In this document: positions 29,201 to 39,654 of the stretch, in pieces
How the letters are laid out: each line of letters opens with the position of its first letter
How positions within the stretch are numbered: the stretch's first letter is position 1
From: Aculops lycopersici
Taxonomy: Eukaryota; Arthropoda; Arachnida; Trombidiformes; Eriophyidae
Length of the DNA stretch: 64,000 nucleotides
Assembly: GCA_015350385.1 (NCBI GenBank)
Contig: WNKI01000001.1
Coordinates: 7,651,433 to 7,715,432 of the forward strand
Direction: 5' to 3'
Program-made: the position numbers and the translations under genes
Notes under the pieces: model-generated
What the model was told of the DNA's origin: nothing
The model's database searches: none
Seen by the model: the letters and a program-made list of their open reading frames with translations, nothing else

Positions 29201-30635
29201 CTCATGAGCTTTGTAGCGCTCGCTTGCCAAATGCAATCGCCGAGCACGCTGGCATCGCAGCGACAACTCGACTTTGGTTTGGTGGCAGCAACAGTGGTAG
29301 TCGTGGTGGCAAAGTTGGCCATTCGCATTGATCGCCGCCATTACTGCTTGCACCAGAGACCAAGCGAAGCGTCAGCCCCCACTACATAGACGGACTGTGT
29401 GGCCGACGACAGAGGGGCACATAGTGGCGCGCGTAGATGAGCGGCGGCGGCGAGTTGGTGGCAAGACTGCTACTTCTATTGCCCAAGTGAGGAACGGAAG
29501 CTTTGGGTTTATCAGCAGCGAGCCGTCGTTGTAGTCGACTGGACGTCGACTTTAACTCAAACGACGGCAACAACTACAACTAGAACAACAACAGGACATC
29601 CAATTGGACAAAAAGGCCAATTGTTGTATCGCAAAACTCTCTCTTCCTGGCCAGCGGAGGTTCTATGGTTGTGTGTGCAACCAAAACTACGTGCAACTTT
29701 ATCGGGTCTGCGTGCGCAGTCGCTGGGCTCCTACGTGTTTACTGGTCTCCTACTTATGAGCAAGTCCATTATACAAATAGGAACAACACACGAAGCTCCA
29801 ATGGCAAGCCACCCTGCTGGCCCCAAATGGGAAACGGCGCGTGTAAACGCTATGGTCAGTCTCGTGTGGTAAGCAGCTATTGTTGTGCTGAGCGGCCAGT
29901 GTTATTCGGTCAAGTCTCCCTCTCTCCCTTTCTATTTGTGTGTCTATATGTTTGGTGAGCGCGCGTTGGTGCACTCAAAATTGACTGAACATTTTGTCAA
30001 GTGCCTGCAGCTGCAGCGTTAACGCGAAATCTTGAGTTGTCGATAACAAATTTGCAAGAGCAAACTGTGTGTTGTTTTTATATCGCCGTTTTGTTGCTAT
30101 CCTTCTATTCCTTTCATCAAATCAAACTATTACGATATTGACTCAGCTTTCCTCAATTTATCAAGCTTAAATGAAAACCACCGACTGGGGCGCTAGTTAT
30201 TGCGAACCACAACAATTTCAACAAGAAGAGGGAGAAGATATAAATTCTTGAATCAAGTTTCATATTGTTATCATCGCTATTTTTTACACCATTTTGAGCG
30301 ACCAAGTCAGTGGCATAATAATATCAGAGGCAAACAACATCAATGACGATGAATTATTTATGTTCATTTTGTTTATCATAGCCAAATAATCAGAGGATTT
30401 GCATCAAGTGATACCTTCATCGACTGTATTACTATATATGAATTAGCATATCAATCCGAGCACTTGAGTAGAATTTCAGTGAAGTAATTTATTGAGAGAG
30501 CATCACCAAGCTCATCATCGTTTCATATGAACCAACAATATCGATTCGTCTCAGCGCGACAAAAGCATCAATATCAATATAATAACTTATAATTTATTAT
30601 AATAAGCAATAATCAACCACCTAAACTTGATAAAG
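26242..30635. other. Gene desert, right part, and SYAP1 leader
   Basis: About 4.4 kb with no supported gene. Features are simple: ATT/GTT triplets (26820-26860), a run of ten G at ~27259, TA dinucleotides at 27722-27736, AAC triplets at 28662-28687 and a G run at 29105. From ~30000 the composition turns AT-rich, like the leaders of other genes here, and the last ~200 bases are probably promoter and 5' UTR of SYAP1. Confidence 0.5.
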
Positions 30636-32403
30636 ATGGATTTCCTAAACAACGTAAACAATGTTGTTAAATCATCAAATGCCATGTTGAAGGAGCGATT
30701 AAACAATCCCTTCGGTAATAAGCAGCAATCGAAGCAAGACTCCGAAGAGCAATTACCAACCACCAGTGGCACAACCGAGGCCTCGCCAGCCGCAACAACC
30801 TACGCCGACTCAGAATCCACTAGAGCATCGACCACCACCACCACTAGTCGAGGCTCAAAGAGTGAGGCGACAGGTGGTGGCGGTGGTGAGGGTGGGGAGG
30901 ATGGAAAGAACTCGCGATTCTCGGCCATTGCAGCCGACGCTGAGGCCGTGACCCAAAATGCTGTCAAGGGCGCAAAGAACATTGGAAATTTCCTATTTTC
31001 AATGGGCAACAAGGCCGGTCAAATGGTAACCGAGACAGCGAAACAGGTCAAGCAGACAGTAGAGAATACGAGCATTTTTACAGACCTTACAAGGGAACAG
31101 CAAGAGTTTGTTAAGGAACACGGTGGACAGGTGCAGGCCGGCGAGTTGCCTTGGGAAAATTGCGGAGGTGATGAGGCGAAGGCGTTCAGTATTAAGGAGC
31201 AAATTTTAACTTTGTCTCAGGATAAACGAAACTTTGTTAGAAGCCCGCCTAGTGATTCAAACTTCAAGTTTGATCCACAACAATATTATCCAGTTGCTTT
31301 GTCTCTACTAAAAGAGGATCCAAATCTGGGCAAGATGCGCTTCGAGCTTGTACCTAAGCTTGTCAACGAGGATACCTTCTGGACCAACTATTTCTACAGG
31401 GTCTCACTGTTGAAACAAATGAGTGTCGAGGCGGAGAGTGGTGAGTCGAAGCGCAAAGGTTGGAGTTCAAGCAGAAGTTCCAGTGGCGAGGGACCAGATG
31501 AGATGTCTAGTGCAGTCAACGATGAGACTAGTCAATTGGGCGAAGTTAGCCCAAGTCCATTATCAGCAACTATAGCATCAGCACAGCAGAATAGTTTTAA
31601 TTTGCCCCCGACAGATTTTACGTCACAAGAACCAACAACAGCAACACTGACCAATATGACACAACTAGAGTCTGACGAATCCAGGAAGTTGGTTGCCGAG
31701 GCGGACGATTTGAAGAGCAAGCTCAGGGAGCTGAACATAGGCTCTTTCGAAGGCAACGAGGGTTAGTGTCTCTTCTTAATAATAATTCCAATGGATCACC
31801 TGAACAAGTGTCTTGTCGTCGCCATCTGCAAGTGGCTCGACGAAATCACTACTATCACCACCATCTATAACATAACTACTATTCCTACTAGTCAACTCAA
31901 CTCAACCACTTCGGTCTAAAAAACTCACCACTATGAACTCAACCCCAAGCTTCTCACTGAAACCTAGTCACATTATTACAATAGCTACAATCTATGCCAT
32001 CAACTCTAAAACTCACACTCACACTTTTCAACTTACCTACTCACTCACGGTATCATTTTACAAAAACTATGAATTTACTTTTAACCATAATAATTGTTGA
32101 CATCATATCATCTCATCGCAATACACAAACATATCAAAACATCGACCAATCTCTCTTATATTTATATCTTTATATCCGAAACCAAACCCACAACTACTGA
32201 TCTCAAACCAAAATTATAAACTACCTTTGTTAGAGGACGAAGAGAAATGGGAGGAGGAACTTCGAAGGGATCTCCAGGAGTTTGAGCTTGTTTCAGGCGA
32301 TGATGTTGACGCTCTAGATGAGGAGGCGCTGGCTAGAGAGATAGCTGAGCTGGAGAAATCTACTAGTAAAACCAGCACCAAAAAAGACAATGACCAAAAA
32401 TGA
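30636..32403 (+). CDS. Sap47: Synapse-associated protein 1 (SYAP1 / Sap47), BSD-domain protein, two exons
   Basis: Exon 1 is 30636-31761 and exon 2 is 32234-32403. The ATG at 30636 gives MDFLNNVNNVVKSSNAMLKE. A low-complexity Ser/Thr/Gly stretch (~40-95) precedes an amphipathic region (AVKGAKNIGNFLFSMGNKAGQMV). The BSD domain at ~215-270 ends in EDTFWTNYFYRV, with the signature Phe-Trp. Exon 1 ends GAG|G before GTTAGT and exon 2 follows TTGTTAG. Splicing gives NEEDEEKWEEELRRDLQEFELVSGDD, which matches the family's C-terminal EEDWEKELQQELQEYEVV block, so the join is well supported. If the intron is retained, the protein stops after GNEG. SYAP1/Sap47 acts at synapses and in Akt signalling. The ATG is preceded by an in-frame TTG that I do not use. 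Confidence 0.88.
31762..32233 (+). other. SYAP1 intron (472 bases)
   Basis: Begins GTTAGT (a variant of GTAAGT) and ends TTTGTTAG. It contains stop codons in all frames and is C/A/T-rich with ACTCAC-type simple sequence. The phase and the restored family C-terminus on both sides support it. Confidence 0.75.
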
Positions 32404-32639
32404 TAATTAGTCTAGATGTAAGGATGATAGTCGTCGCCTTTGTTGCCTCGACATGGTAGTTTTAGTTGTTTAAAGTTGCACCAGTATCTTGTGTATCAAG
32501 TAAAAACATTCCGGCTGACCATTTCCAAGACCTACATTAATGAGTAACTCGTTATAAATACATTCTGCAAGAGAGTTGCAATCAACTATATCAGCAAAAT
32601 TGTTTACCTTTGTTTCGAACAGTGCTATTTAGTCGAACA

Positions 32640-34225
32640 GACCAGGAAATAGGATCCTTATCCGCTTTCCCAAGTTTGATTCTATGATCCCGGAACTTTT
32701 GGGATGTGTGTCGGCCGGTTCCGGGTTGTCAATACGAGCGATTGAGATGAGCCCCGTGGACGGCGACACAATTTGATGATCTAGAGACTCGACGGATCCT
32801 TCACCTTTATTAGGTTAGTCTTTAGCTTTTACGATTTATCCGTCGAAGCTACGTAATGCTATTTAGCTGTTCACACCCAACCGACTTCATGTTTAGCCTT
32901 AAACGGAAGAAATTGGTATGTTGAGTGAGTCGATGAGAGTGAAACAGAAGTTATCGGATGTAACCCTTTCCATCTAAGTTTGTTCTCATGAGAGCATTGT
33001 AGTCTTTGGAGTCGGTTATTTGAAAGTCCACATTCGTCGCAGGTAAACTTGATTCCCCATAGTCGCTCAATGCTGAACCTTCTCACCTATTTTACATCGG
33101 TTTTGGTTGCAGTACGAATAACTCAGTCATAGTTCAATATTCAACTCGAATTTCACTTGATATGAAACTAAGTATACAACGGATCCAGAGATACCATCTG
33201 TTGTTAGAGCCTCAACTGCAGAGCCGCAGACGGCATGTGAAGCAAATCGTGGACAATAAATCAGTTGATGAGGCTAAGGATGCTGCGCCGTCTATCAAGA
33301 TCTCTGACGTCGAGAGCCCGATAAGTTCACAGTAATCCTCATCCAAACTGGCTCTGGTTTCTTAACTCCGATCTCAACCAAGTTCATGCACCACAATCTG
33401 AGCAACCTTATGCGAGAGAATATCCTTGTTCCGGTCTTGAACTTAAGGTATTTGTTCAAATTGATGGCTGAGGATAGAATTGCAGCTTATGGTTTGCTGT
33501 TGAGCGGATGCTCAATGTCGTTGCCGCTAAAGCGGTAGTGCAACCTTAAGCAGCAAAGATCCGAATTCGATCCGAGACAGTAAGTCACAGATCTCCGAAG
33601 AGTCTATCCGAAATTAGAGTCTCTAGCTAAGTTCAGCCGATCTCAGAAACACGGACAGTAGAGAACCCATTCTCGCGCCTTCCGCATACTTCTCTTTATT
33701 CCAGCTGGACACCAATCGCCTGATTTGGATAACTATATCAAGATAGATGTAGACTTTCAAGCTGAACCTGCCACAATAATTATGGACGATGATGGAATAG
33801 AAGACAAGTAAGATAGATAGAAGCTCGTGTGAGGGTCGAGGTTGATGAAAATAGCGATGAAAAAATGACACCTGTCGCATTGCCAGCATTGGGTTATAAC
33901 GCACCTGTCGCTCCTTTTCCTGAATGATTCCTACAAAGTTTCTCGCCTCAGCATGGATTATCTAGACGCAAGAGACTCTTCGAGGACTCTAGCACAGAAA
34001 ACCCTCAAAATACGGCATATCAAGTGAGTTGTTCGACCAAACAGAATACTGACGAAGGCTTGCACGGAAATGTTGAATCCAAAATCAGATTTACGGTTGG
34101 AATTTATCCTCAAGATGAGATAAGCAATTAGCACTCCTCCTGACTTCAGCCACAAAGTGGTGGCAACATATATCACCATTGAGAAAGTAATATCGCACTT
34201 GTCTCATATTGACCAACTCAACTAG
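32640..34225 (+). pseudogene. Probable decayed multi-exon gene, family unknown
   Basis: On the + strand, protein-like segments follow one another but are broken by frameshifts and stops. They include RFPKFDSMIPELLGCVSAG (from ~32661), then TGA TGA; KYTTDPEIPSVVRAST (~33169) passing by frameshift to VKQIVDNKSVDEAKDAAPS; a second shift near 33321 into TVILIQTGSGFLTP and RENILVPVLNLRYLFKLMAE, ending in TAG at ~33535; SPDLDNYIKIDVDFQ (~33718-33810); DENSDEKMTPVALPALGY, stop, then KRLFEDSSTENPQNTAYQ; and KVVATYITIEKVISHLSH to ~34224. Splice-like signals remain (GTTAGT ~32814, TTGCAG 33111, GTAAGT ~33578, TTCCAG 33704, GTAAGA ~33809). No segment is recognised. Sequencing error or a fast-evolving live gene is the alternative. 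Confidence 0.4.
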
Positions 34226-34364
34226 ATTCATTTATTTCCAGGTGTAAATGTTGGTTTTCATTTAATTTATTCTCCTAATCACTCTCTGTATTGTTAATTT
34301 GGGCAAGCCCTTATCAATATGCATGCTGATGTAGAAAGAGTATGATCATTCTTGGTTGGTCAAT

Positions 34365-34976
34365 CTAGGCAATCCTCTTGGCGGCGGCCTGTTTTGCGCT
34401 CACAATAGAAAACTTGTCATCGCTTTGTTTCCACAAGTAGTACGGTCCAACAAGAGATGGGACGCAAAGGATGGCAAAGATGAACCAATCTAGGAATTGG
34501 GATGAGAATTTCCTGTCGAAAGTTCTTGCGGCAACCACATATGCCTGTCCCAATTCACTTGATGTGGCCAACTGGAGTTGGCCGGCATCATTTTGCTTGT
34601 ACTCTACTCTAGCTGGTCCAAAATCGTGTGGCCCCCAAGAGTTTGCCTTGGGTCTGAGGATAACAGCATGAGTAACATTTGCTCCTGGGGCAACTTGTGG
34701 AATAGTAAAACTGGTGTATCCGTTGACAATGTCAAACCTCGATGATGGGAATGTGTCATCGATTACCTTGACATCGCGAGCGACACTACCACCAATGTTA
34801 ATTAGATGGTAGTTGACAACAATGTCTCTGCCCTCAACAATGTATTTGTTTAGAACCTCCTTGTCAACTAAAAGTTTTGCATTAGTTGTCTTTTGTTGAG
34901 CGTATGACAGCTGACAGCTGGCCAGGATTAATATAAGACACGAGACAAGTGCAATAATTTGCTTGAATGAATTCAT
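34365..34976 (-). CDS. SSR2: Translocon-associated protein subunit beta (TRAP-beta / SSR2)
   Basis: 203 residues. Signal peptide ~1-26 (QIIALVSCLILILASCQLSYAQ), then an ER-lumenal beta domain: KYIVEGRDIVVNYHLINIGGSVARDVKVIDD and FPSSRFDIVNG, with a potential N-glycosylation site in GANVTHAV and SNSWGP-like KANSWGPHDFGPARVEYK. A single transmembrane helix lies at ~163-183 (LDWFIFAILCVPSLVGPYYLW), followed by a short basic cytosolic tail ending AAAKRIA. Human SSR2 is 183 residues. The TRAP complex sits beside Sec61 and helps translocate certain signal peptides. Start is the first ATG and gives a normal signal peptide. Confidence 0.95.
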   Translation of the reverse strand: MNSFKQIIALVSCLILILASCQLSYAQQKTTNAKLLVDKEVLNKYIVEGRDIVVNYHLINIGGSVARDVKVIDDTFPSSRFDIVNGYTSFTIPQVAPGANVTHAVILRPKANSWGPHDFGPARVEYKQNDAGQLQLATSSELGQAYVVAARTFDRKFSSQFLDWFIFAILCVPSLVGPYYLWKQSDDKFSIVSAKQAAAKRIA

Positions 34977-35430
34977 GTTTGATTATTTTAGTTGTTATAG
35001 ATCTAATTGATACAATAGACAGATGTTGCTGAGGGTTAATCCTCCAAGATTAATAAATAAATAGGATTAGATAACTTATCAAATAAAATATACAACAACT
35101 TGACACACGTCAAAATTCTCTTGTTTATCTCATTGCATTGCCGGCACATGTAAAGTATTGCCAGCAGAGTGGCCAATGGGAAATTTCATGCGATTTTTGG
35201 ATGCTGTGTGCATGCGCGCCATTGCCGATGCAGGACCAATGTGTTTTGCACTTCCAGGCTGGAAGTTCCAGTTGCGTTCAAAAGCGGAGCGAATGGAGAC
35301 AAATGATGCCACCAGTTACGGGACAGAGATGGTTGTGTAACATGTGGAAGGGATTAAAATAACTAAAGCTTGTATGTTTATTACTATGCCAGCTATGACG
35401 TGGCTTGAGCACACTGAACGGCTAGACATT
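34977..35430. other. Spacer between TRAP-beta and egghead
   Basis: About 450 bases, containing the TRAP-beta promoter at its left. Bases ~35110-35340 are GC-richer than the flanks and unusually open: three frames run through most of it, one reading NFMRFLDAVCMRAIADAG and another QQSGQWEISCDFWMLCACA on the + strand, plus one on the - strand. None is recognised and none has a supported start. It could be a leftover coding fragment. Confidence 0.4.
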
Positions 35431-37200
35431 TTAGCGGCAGTTTCGAATTTTTGTCTCGGTTTTCTCCTTGCCCACAATGTAAAAGTTGTGTTTTGGACCC
35501 AACAGTCCCCAGATGGTTGCAATGTTTTCACAAACTATATTAATAGGTAATACAATAACCTGACTGAAAAGATATACCAGCAACATAAAACCACTTGTTT
35601 GCTTCAGCGCAAAGGACTTGATAACTCCAAAGAAGTACATGTACAATGTGATTGCAAAGCAAAAAGTTCCTAATACTGTTATCCACATTGGAGTAGGTAA
35701 AGGGAATATGGTGGTCAATATGAATGACGATGAGGTTATTGGTAATGTCAGCATGGCATAGTGGCTCATTGCAAGTAGGTATTTCTTTGACATTGGTATT
35801 TTGCCTGAATGGACCACCAACCAGATGCCCTGGATCCAACGTTTCCTTTGACGAATGAGATCAAGTATAGTGAAGGGAGATTTTTCCCACATTTCTCCGT
35901 CTATAAAATCGAAAGTATAACCCTTCTTGTAAGCTTCCATTGCGAAATAGCAATCCTCTGCAATTGACCCGTCTGGTCCATGATCGAAGGAAACATCCAA
36001 CTCGGCCTCGTATTTGGTGACCACGAATGAGCCCTTCCAACCGAAAACGGGCTTATGCAAGCACCTCAATTGGAATTGCATCTTGCCCATATCGTCGGCT
36101 ACTCGGTAGGAGTCGGCTAATGTTGTTATCCAATTGACTATATCTTGGCTAGTATAAGTTATAAGTCCCTGACCAAATGCATGCTTACCCTCGAGAGCAA
36201 AATTACAAATGCCATAGATGACATTCTTAGTTACTAAAGTTTCCTCATCCAAATGAACAATGTAATCACCCTCGCGAACTGGACTAGTCTTGGGTTCCAG
36301 AGCGTATTGCAAAGCTCGAGCCTTAAACATGGCGCCAGTTGAGGAGCGATAGCTTGAAGGAACAACAAGTTGTCGAACCCTATAGTTGGTATTACTTAAG
36401 TACATCTTCTTGTCTGTCACCACTTCAATTGAGAAATTATCAAGACCCGACTCGATACAGGTAAGGTAGTTTTTGTTGACATTACGCTGCACGAGCGCGG
36501 GGTAAAGGCCACGTGTTACAACTCTAAAGCACAAATGTGGTAATTGGGCCGGAAGTGTTGGCTTTGGTGGAACATCGCCATTGGCATCAAGGGGAATGTT
36601 GTTGTTGCTACTATTATCTAAATTAATACTATGACTACTAGCATTGGTGGAGGCATTACTGTTTCCGTTTGGCATATCAATAACAACACCAGAAGATACT
36701 CCGTTCGAGAAAGCTTTTGAAGATCCACTGCCGGCTTTCTCATCACCGCTATTCTTCTCGACATCCGACTTGTTCACGATGTCGCCGCCACAACCACCGT
36801 CTAGCGATTGTTTGTTGCTGCTATTATCATCTGCTACTAATGTTTCATTCTTCTTTTGCTTAATGTTACTGGATTCATCGCGTTCACTTTTGCCACTAAT
36901 ACTACCATGACTACCACCGTCGCTACTCAGCAAGCTATTGTTTATCTTGACTTCATCTGGAAATGCATTGTAAATACTAAGGCCAATCAGGTTTGATATC
37001 GTCTGAGGTAAGGCTAATAGGACCAATAATTGTGTTAATAGAACATAAATAGTTAGCGGGAGGGCATATTGCTTCTTGTTATCGTGACAATCTGCCCGTC
37101 GGAAAATTGACGTATACTCTAGTAAGGAAATGAATAGGTACAGAGCAGTTACATGAAGCGCATGCTTTGAGTAAGTTCTGAAGAGTTGCTTGAGTTTCAT
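35431..37200 (-). CDS. egh: Egghead-type beta-1,4-mannosyltransferase
   Basis: 589 residues (fly Egghead 457). Two N-terminal hydrophobic segments lie at ~15-30 and ~45-75. A low-complexity insert at ~90-215 (Ser/Asn/Gly/Asp-rich) has no counterpart in the family. The GT2 catalytic domain starts near LPHLCFRVVTRGLYPALVQRN. It includes GDYIVHLDEETLV (acidic metal-binding segment), AEDCYFAMEAYKKGY and the RQRKRWIQG acceptor-site motif (Q/RxxRW type). C-terminal membrane helices follow at ~470-490, 500-520 and 535-560. Egghead adds mannose to glucosylceramide in the arthro-series glycolipid pathway and affects Notch and EGFR signalling in oogenesis. The frame continues to KTETKIRNCR. Start is the first ATG. 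Confidence 0.93.
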   Translation of the reverse strand: MKLKQLFRTYSKHALHVTALYLFISLLEYTSIFRRADCHDNKKQYALPLTIYVLLTQLLVLLALPQTISNLIGLSIYNAFPDEVKINNSLLSSDGGSHGSISGKSERDESSNIKQKKNETLVADDNSSNKQSLDGGCGGDIVNKSDVEKNSGDEKAGSGSSKAFSNGVSSGVVIDMPNGNSNASTNASSHSINLDNSSNNNIPLDANGDVPPKPTLPAQLPHLCFRVVTRGLYPALVQRNVNKNYLTCIESGLDNFSIEVVTDKKMYLSNTNYRVRQLVVPSSYRSSTGAMFKARALQYALEPKTSPVREGDYIVHLDEETLVTKNVIYGICNFALEGKHAFGQGLITYTSQDIVNWITTLADSYRVADDMGKMQFQLRCLHKPVFGWKGSFVVTKYEAELDVSFDHGPDGSIAEDCYFAMEAYKKGYTFDFIDGEMWEKSPFTILDLIRQRKRWIQGIWLVVHSGKIPMSKKYLLAMSHYAMLTLPITSSSFILTTIFPLPTPMWITVLGTFCFAITLYMYFFGVIKSFALKQTSGFMLLVYLFSQVIVLPINIVCENIATIWGLLGPKHNFYIVGKEKTETKIRNCR

Positions 37201-37954
37201 CCCAATTATCTGATGGTTGTGGTAGTAAAGTTAGCTTGAGATTCAGGAGGTTCTATGACTAATATTGGTTCTCACATTAATGGTAAGTAATATATTCGAT
37301 TAGTTAAGATTCTAATTGGAGAATATTTACTCTAGATACCCTACAGTCGTTGACTTTTATTTTCCGAATCTTCGCGCAGTTCCATCGTATTACATAGGTG
37401 TGGTGGAAATGACTGTAATTTGAATGGAAAAAGTTGTGCTATCGCCTTCGTTTTAGTCTCGAATTCAAGTTTTTAGTTCCTGTGTCAAGACCTGGAAAGC
37501 ACATCAAATTTGCCCAACTTTCCTACTTCTGGCACTCAATACGGAAAACAGGGTTTTTCTCATATGCGCCGTGTTAAAACGACCGCGACTGTGTTACTCT
37601 GTGTTAAATCCCCATAGAAGCTTCGAATTCTAGTTGTATTGCATAAACTTCTTGTTCAATCCAAAAAATTTCACAATTCTTCTCAGTTGCTCAGACAACT
37701 GAGCGAAAGAAAATCCCAAAATTCACCTGAAAAGTAGAGGAGTTGCAGGCATTTACGGTATACCTGTACGCGTGTTTCGTACGTGTAGAAGTTGTCTCAA
37801 TTTTTGAGACTTTTTCTCTTGTATCAATATCTTCTTCACGAAATAAACTCCTATACTTATTCGAAATTAGCGCCTAGATGCTCATTGGATTCGCAAATTG
37901 AAAGTCAACGAGTGTAGGTGATATGTACGGCAGGAAAAAGTGAAAAAAATTAAG
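37201..37954. other. Intergenic region upstream of egghead
   Basis: About 750 bases of AT-rich sequence without a supported gene. The egghead leader and promoter lie at its left end. The right end next to the tRNA carries the run of T (on the minus strand) that ends its transcription. Confidence 0.5.
37944..37950 (-). terminator. Pol III T-run terminator of tRNA-Lys
   Basis: Seven consecutive A on the + strand, that is seven T on the tRNA strand, begin about four bases past the discriminator base. This is the usual form and distance for a Pol III stop. Confidence 0.75.
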
Positions 37955-38027
37955 CGCCCGGCGTGGGGCTCGAACCCACGACCCTTAGGTTAAAAGCCTA
38001 ATGCTCTACCGACTGAGCTAGCCGGGC
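37955..38027 (-). tRNA. tRNA-Lys (anticodon UUU)
   Basis: Read on the minus strand: a 7-bp acceptor stem GCCCGGC/GCCGGGC with discriminator G; D arm GCTC-AGTCGGTA-GAGC; anticodon stem TTAGG/CCTAA with loop CTTTTAA, giving anticodon TTT; variable loop GGGTC; T arm GTGGG-TTCGAGC-CCCAC. The total is 73 bases, with no intron. A-box and B-box (GGTTCGAGCCC) are intact. Within ten bases downstream comes a run of seven T, an RNA polymerase III terminator. All stems pair perfectly, so it should be functional. It lies between egghead and FCF1, on the same strand as both. Confidence 0.97.
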
Positions 38028-38116
38028 ACACTCTCATGTTAGCTGCAGATTTTATGTGGAAATGAAACCTAGTGAGCACTTCCCCGCTCGTGCAAGTTGG
38101 TTTCGAGACTCCAATA

Positions 38117-38692
38117 TTAATTTAATTCGGGTATCTTCTCTACTGCGTACTGTCTTCGCTTGATATATACAATTGGTATGCCTGGAATCTTTCGTATCCT
38201 TCCTTTTAGCTCTTTGTCACATGTTCCAACCATGTAGCATTTGTGCTTCGATATCCTGTCTATAATGCAATCGTCAGCATAAGTTCCCTTATGAGTACAA
38301 GGGAGTACTTCAAATGAGTTCTTCACTATTTGCAAGGCAATACGATACTTGGCGCCGAGTTTTTCCAACTCGGCAATGATGCATTCGGTCACGTATGGCG
38401 TCGTTTTAGCTAGTAGACAATCCATAAGCGCAGACTTGATATCTAGCTTATTCTTAATCGAGAAGTTGATGAAATTTGTATCACAAATAATCTGATATGG
38501 TGGTCCTAAGCTCTGATTGTAGCTGAAAAATAGTGTTGATGATGGCAGCTTTACATTCGATTGCTCCGCTTTCTTGGTCGACTTCTCCTTCTTGGAAATC
38601 TTTTTTACTTTAGTCGTGGCCATTTGTCCCTCCTTAACTCGCTTGTCTTTCAGAGACAGCAATTTGGGTCCTTTAAATTTTTTGATTTTCAT
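38117..38692 (-). CDS. FCF1: FCF1, PIN-domain rRNA-processing factor
   Basis: 191 residues (human 198). A lysine-rich N-terminus (~1-45) precedes LFFSYNQSLGPPYQIICDTNFINFSIKNKLDI, where the PIN domain starts with its first acidic residue in CDTNF. Further landmarks are KTTPYVTECIIAELEKLG, LPCTHKGTYADDCIIDRISKHKCY, TCDKELKGRIRKIPGIPIVYI. These match human FCF1 closely (PPYHILVDTNFINFSI, CTHKGTYADDC). FCF1 belongs to the small-subunit processome and is needed for early cleavages of pre-rRNA in the nucleolus. The C-terminus is a few residues short of the human one, which is unlikely to matter. Start is the first ATG. Confidence 0.95.
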   Translation of the reverse strand: MKIKKFKGPKLLSLKDKRVKEGQMATTKVKKISKKEKSTKKAEQSNVKLPSSTLFFSYNQSLGPPYQIICDTNFINFSIKNKLDIKSALMDCLLAKTTPYVTECIIAELEKLGAKYRIALQIVKNSFEVLPCTHKGTYADDCIIDRISKHKCYMVGTCDKELKGRIRKIPGIPIVYIKRRQYAVEKIPELN

Positions 38693-39654
38693 TTTGTGGA
38701 GTTTTATTATGATTTGTAGTTTAAATAATGGTTGAACTAATGGCTAACAGGTTGCAATACTAGATAGATGTTGCAAATCAATCACGCGTTCGACGAGCTT
38801 TTTAAATGGTTCCCTTCGTTCAAGATTTACGCGGTTGCTGCAGCATTTTGCCGCATGCTTGCGCCAGTGAATTGAATTTCGCTCTCACTCATTCGCTCGC
38901 TTGCTCGCTCGTACTGCCCGATTCGAGTAGACGAAACCAGAGCTCACGCACACAGACTCGCTCATACATTTTTCGTTGCTGCACTTGTTTGTGGAGTTGC
39001 CATTGTTGCGCACAAATCGTACATTGAGACTCAATGATTGAGTTTTGCGTGCTGTACGAATGCTAACGACGTAGCACAAAAAGCAGAGCGAGCGTAGGAA
39101 AAACGCAAAGCAAACGCATAGTCAAAGCAGCAGCGATAACAATAACAACAACAAAAACAACAACATAAACAACTTCCACAGGGCAAAGCGAACAAGCAAA
39201 GCGAGCGAGCGAGCGATTGAGTTTGCCGTCTAGCAAGAGTGAAGCTGTAAAGAAAGAGCATAGGCAAGAACGGGAGAGAAACACAGAGAAAAAGAAATTT
39301 ACTCAACAACCACAACCAGACACTATCTATACTTTGTGGCACAAATTTCTCCCATCGCATTCAATTATTAGCTCCCCTCTCTATATCATGTTATCATCAT
39401 CCATTGTCCCAAAAGCAGCAACCAACAGAATCAGCAAAAAACCAGAAACCATTACCTCTGGTTACTGGCTACAGTAGTATTGAGTTTAGGTTTATTTCCC
39501 CCCATAAAGCATCATCTAGAGTAGATCTATATATCTAATAGGATTTATCTCTTTGATTTGCATCCGGACTCGTAGCGTTATATCTTTTTGAAATAGAGAA
39601 AAGACTACGAGCAAAGCTTCTTTGGCCAGCCCAAACGAAGATTGCAAAGCAAAG
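38693..39654. promoter_or_regulatory. Divergent upstream region of FCF1 and ULK/Atg1
   Basis: About 960 bases between opposing start codons. The middle (38880-39210) is rich in GCTCGCTCGC and AACAACAACAA simple sequence. No gene is supported; open frames on the minus strand here are low-complexity. Both promoters must lie here unless leader exons are remote. Confidence 0.4.

Noticed and set aside
32871..33086. Possible C2H2 zinc finger on the minus strand (FTCDECGLSNN)
   Set aside because: Only one Cys pair fits; the His pair and linker need a frameshift. Mentioned with the pseudogene but not called.
33623..33904. 93-codon minus-strand frame with a hydrophobic middle
   Set aside because: It is antisense to better protein-like + strand segments with splice signals; no motif.
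39031..39360. Cys/Leu/Phe-rich minus-strand frame upstream of ULK
   Set aside because: Arises from AACAACAA and AGCGAGCG simple sequence; looks like a membrane peptide only by composition.
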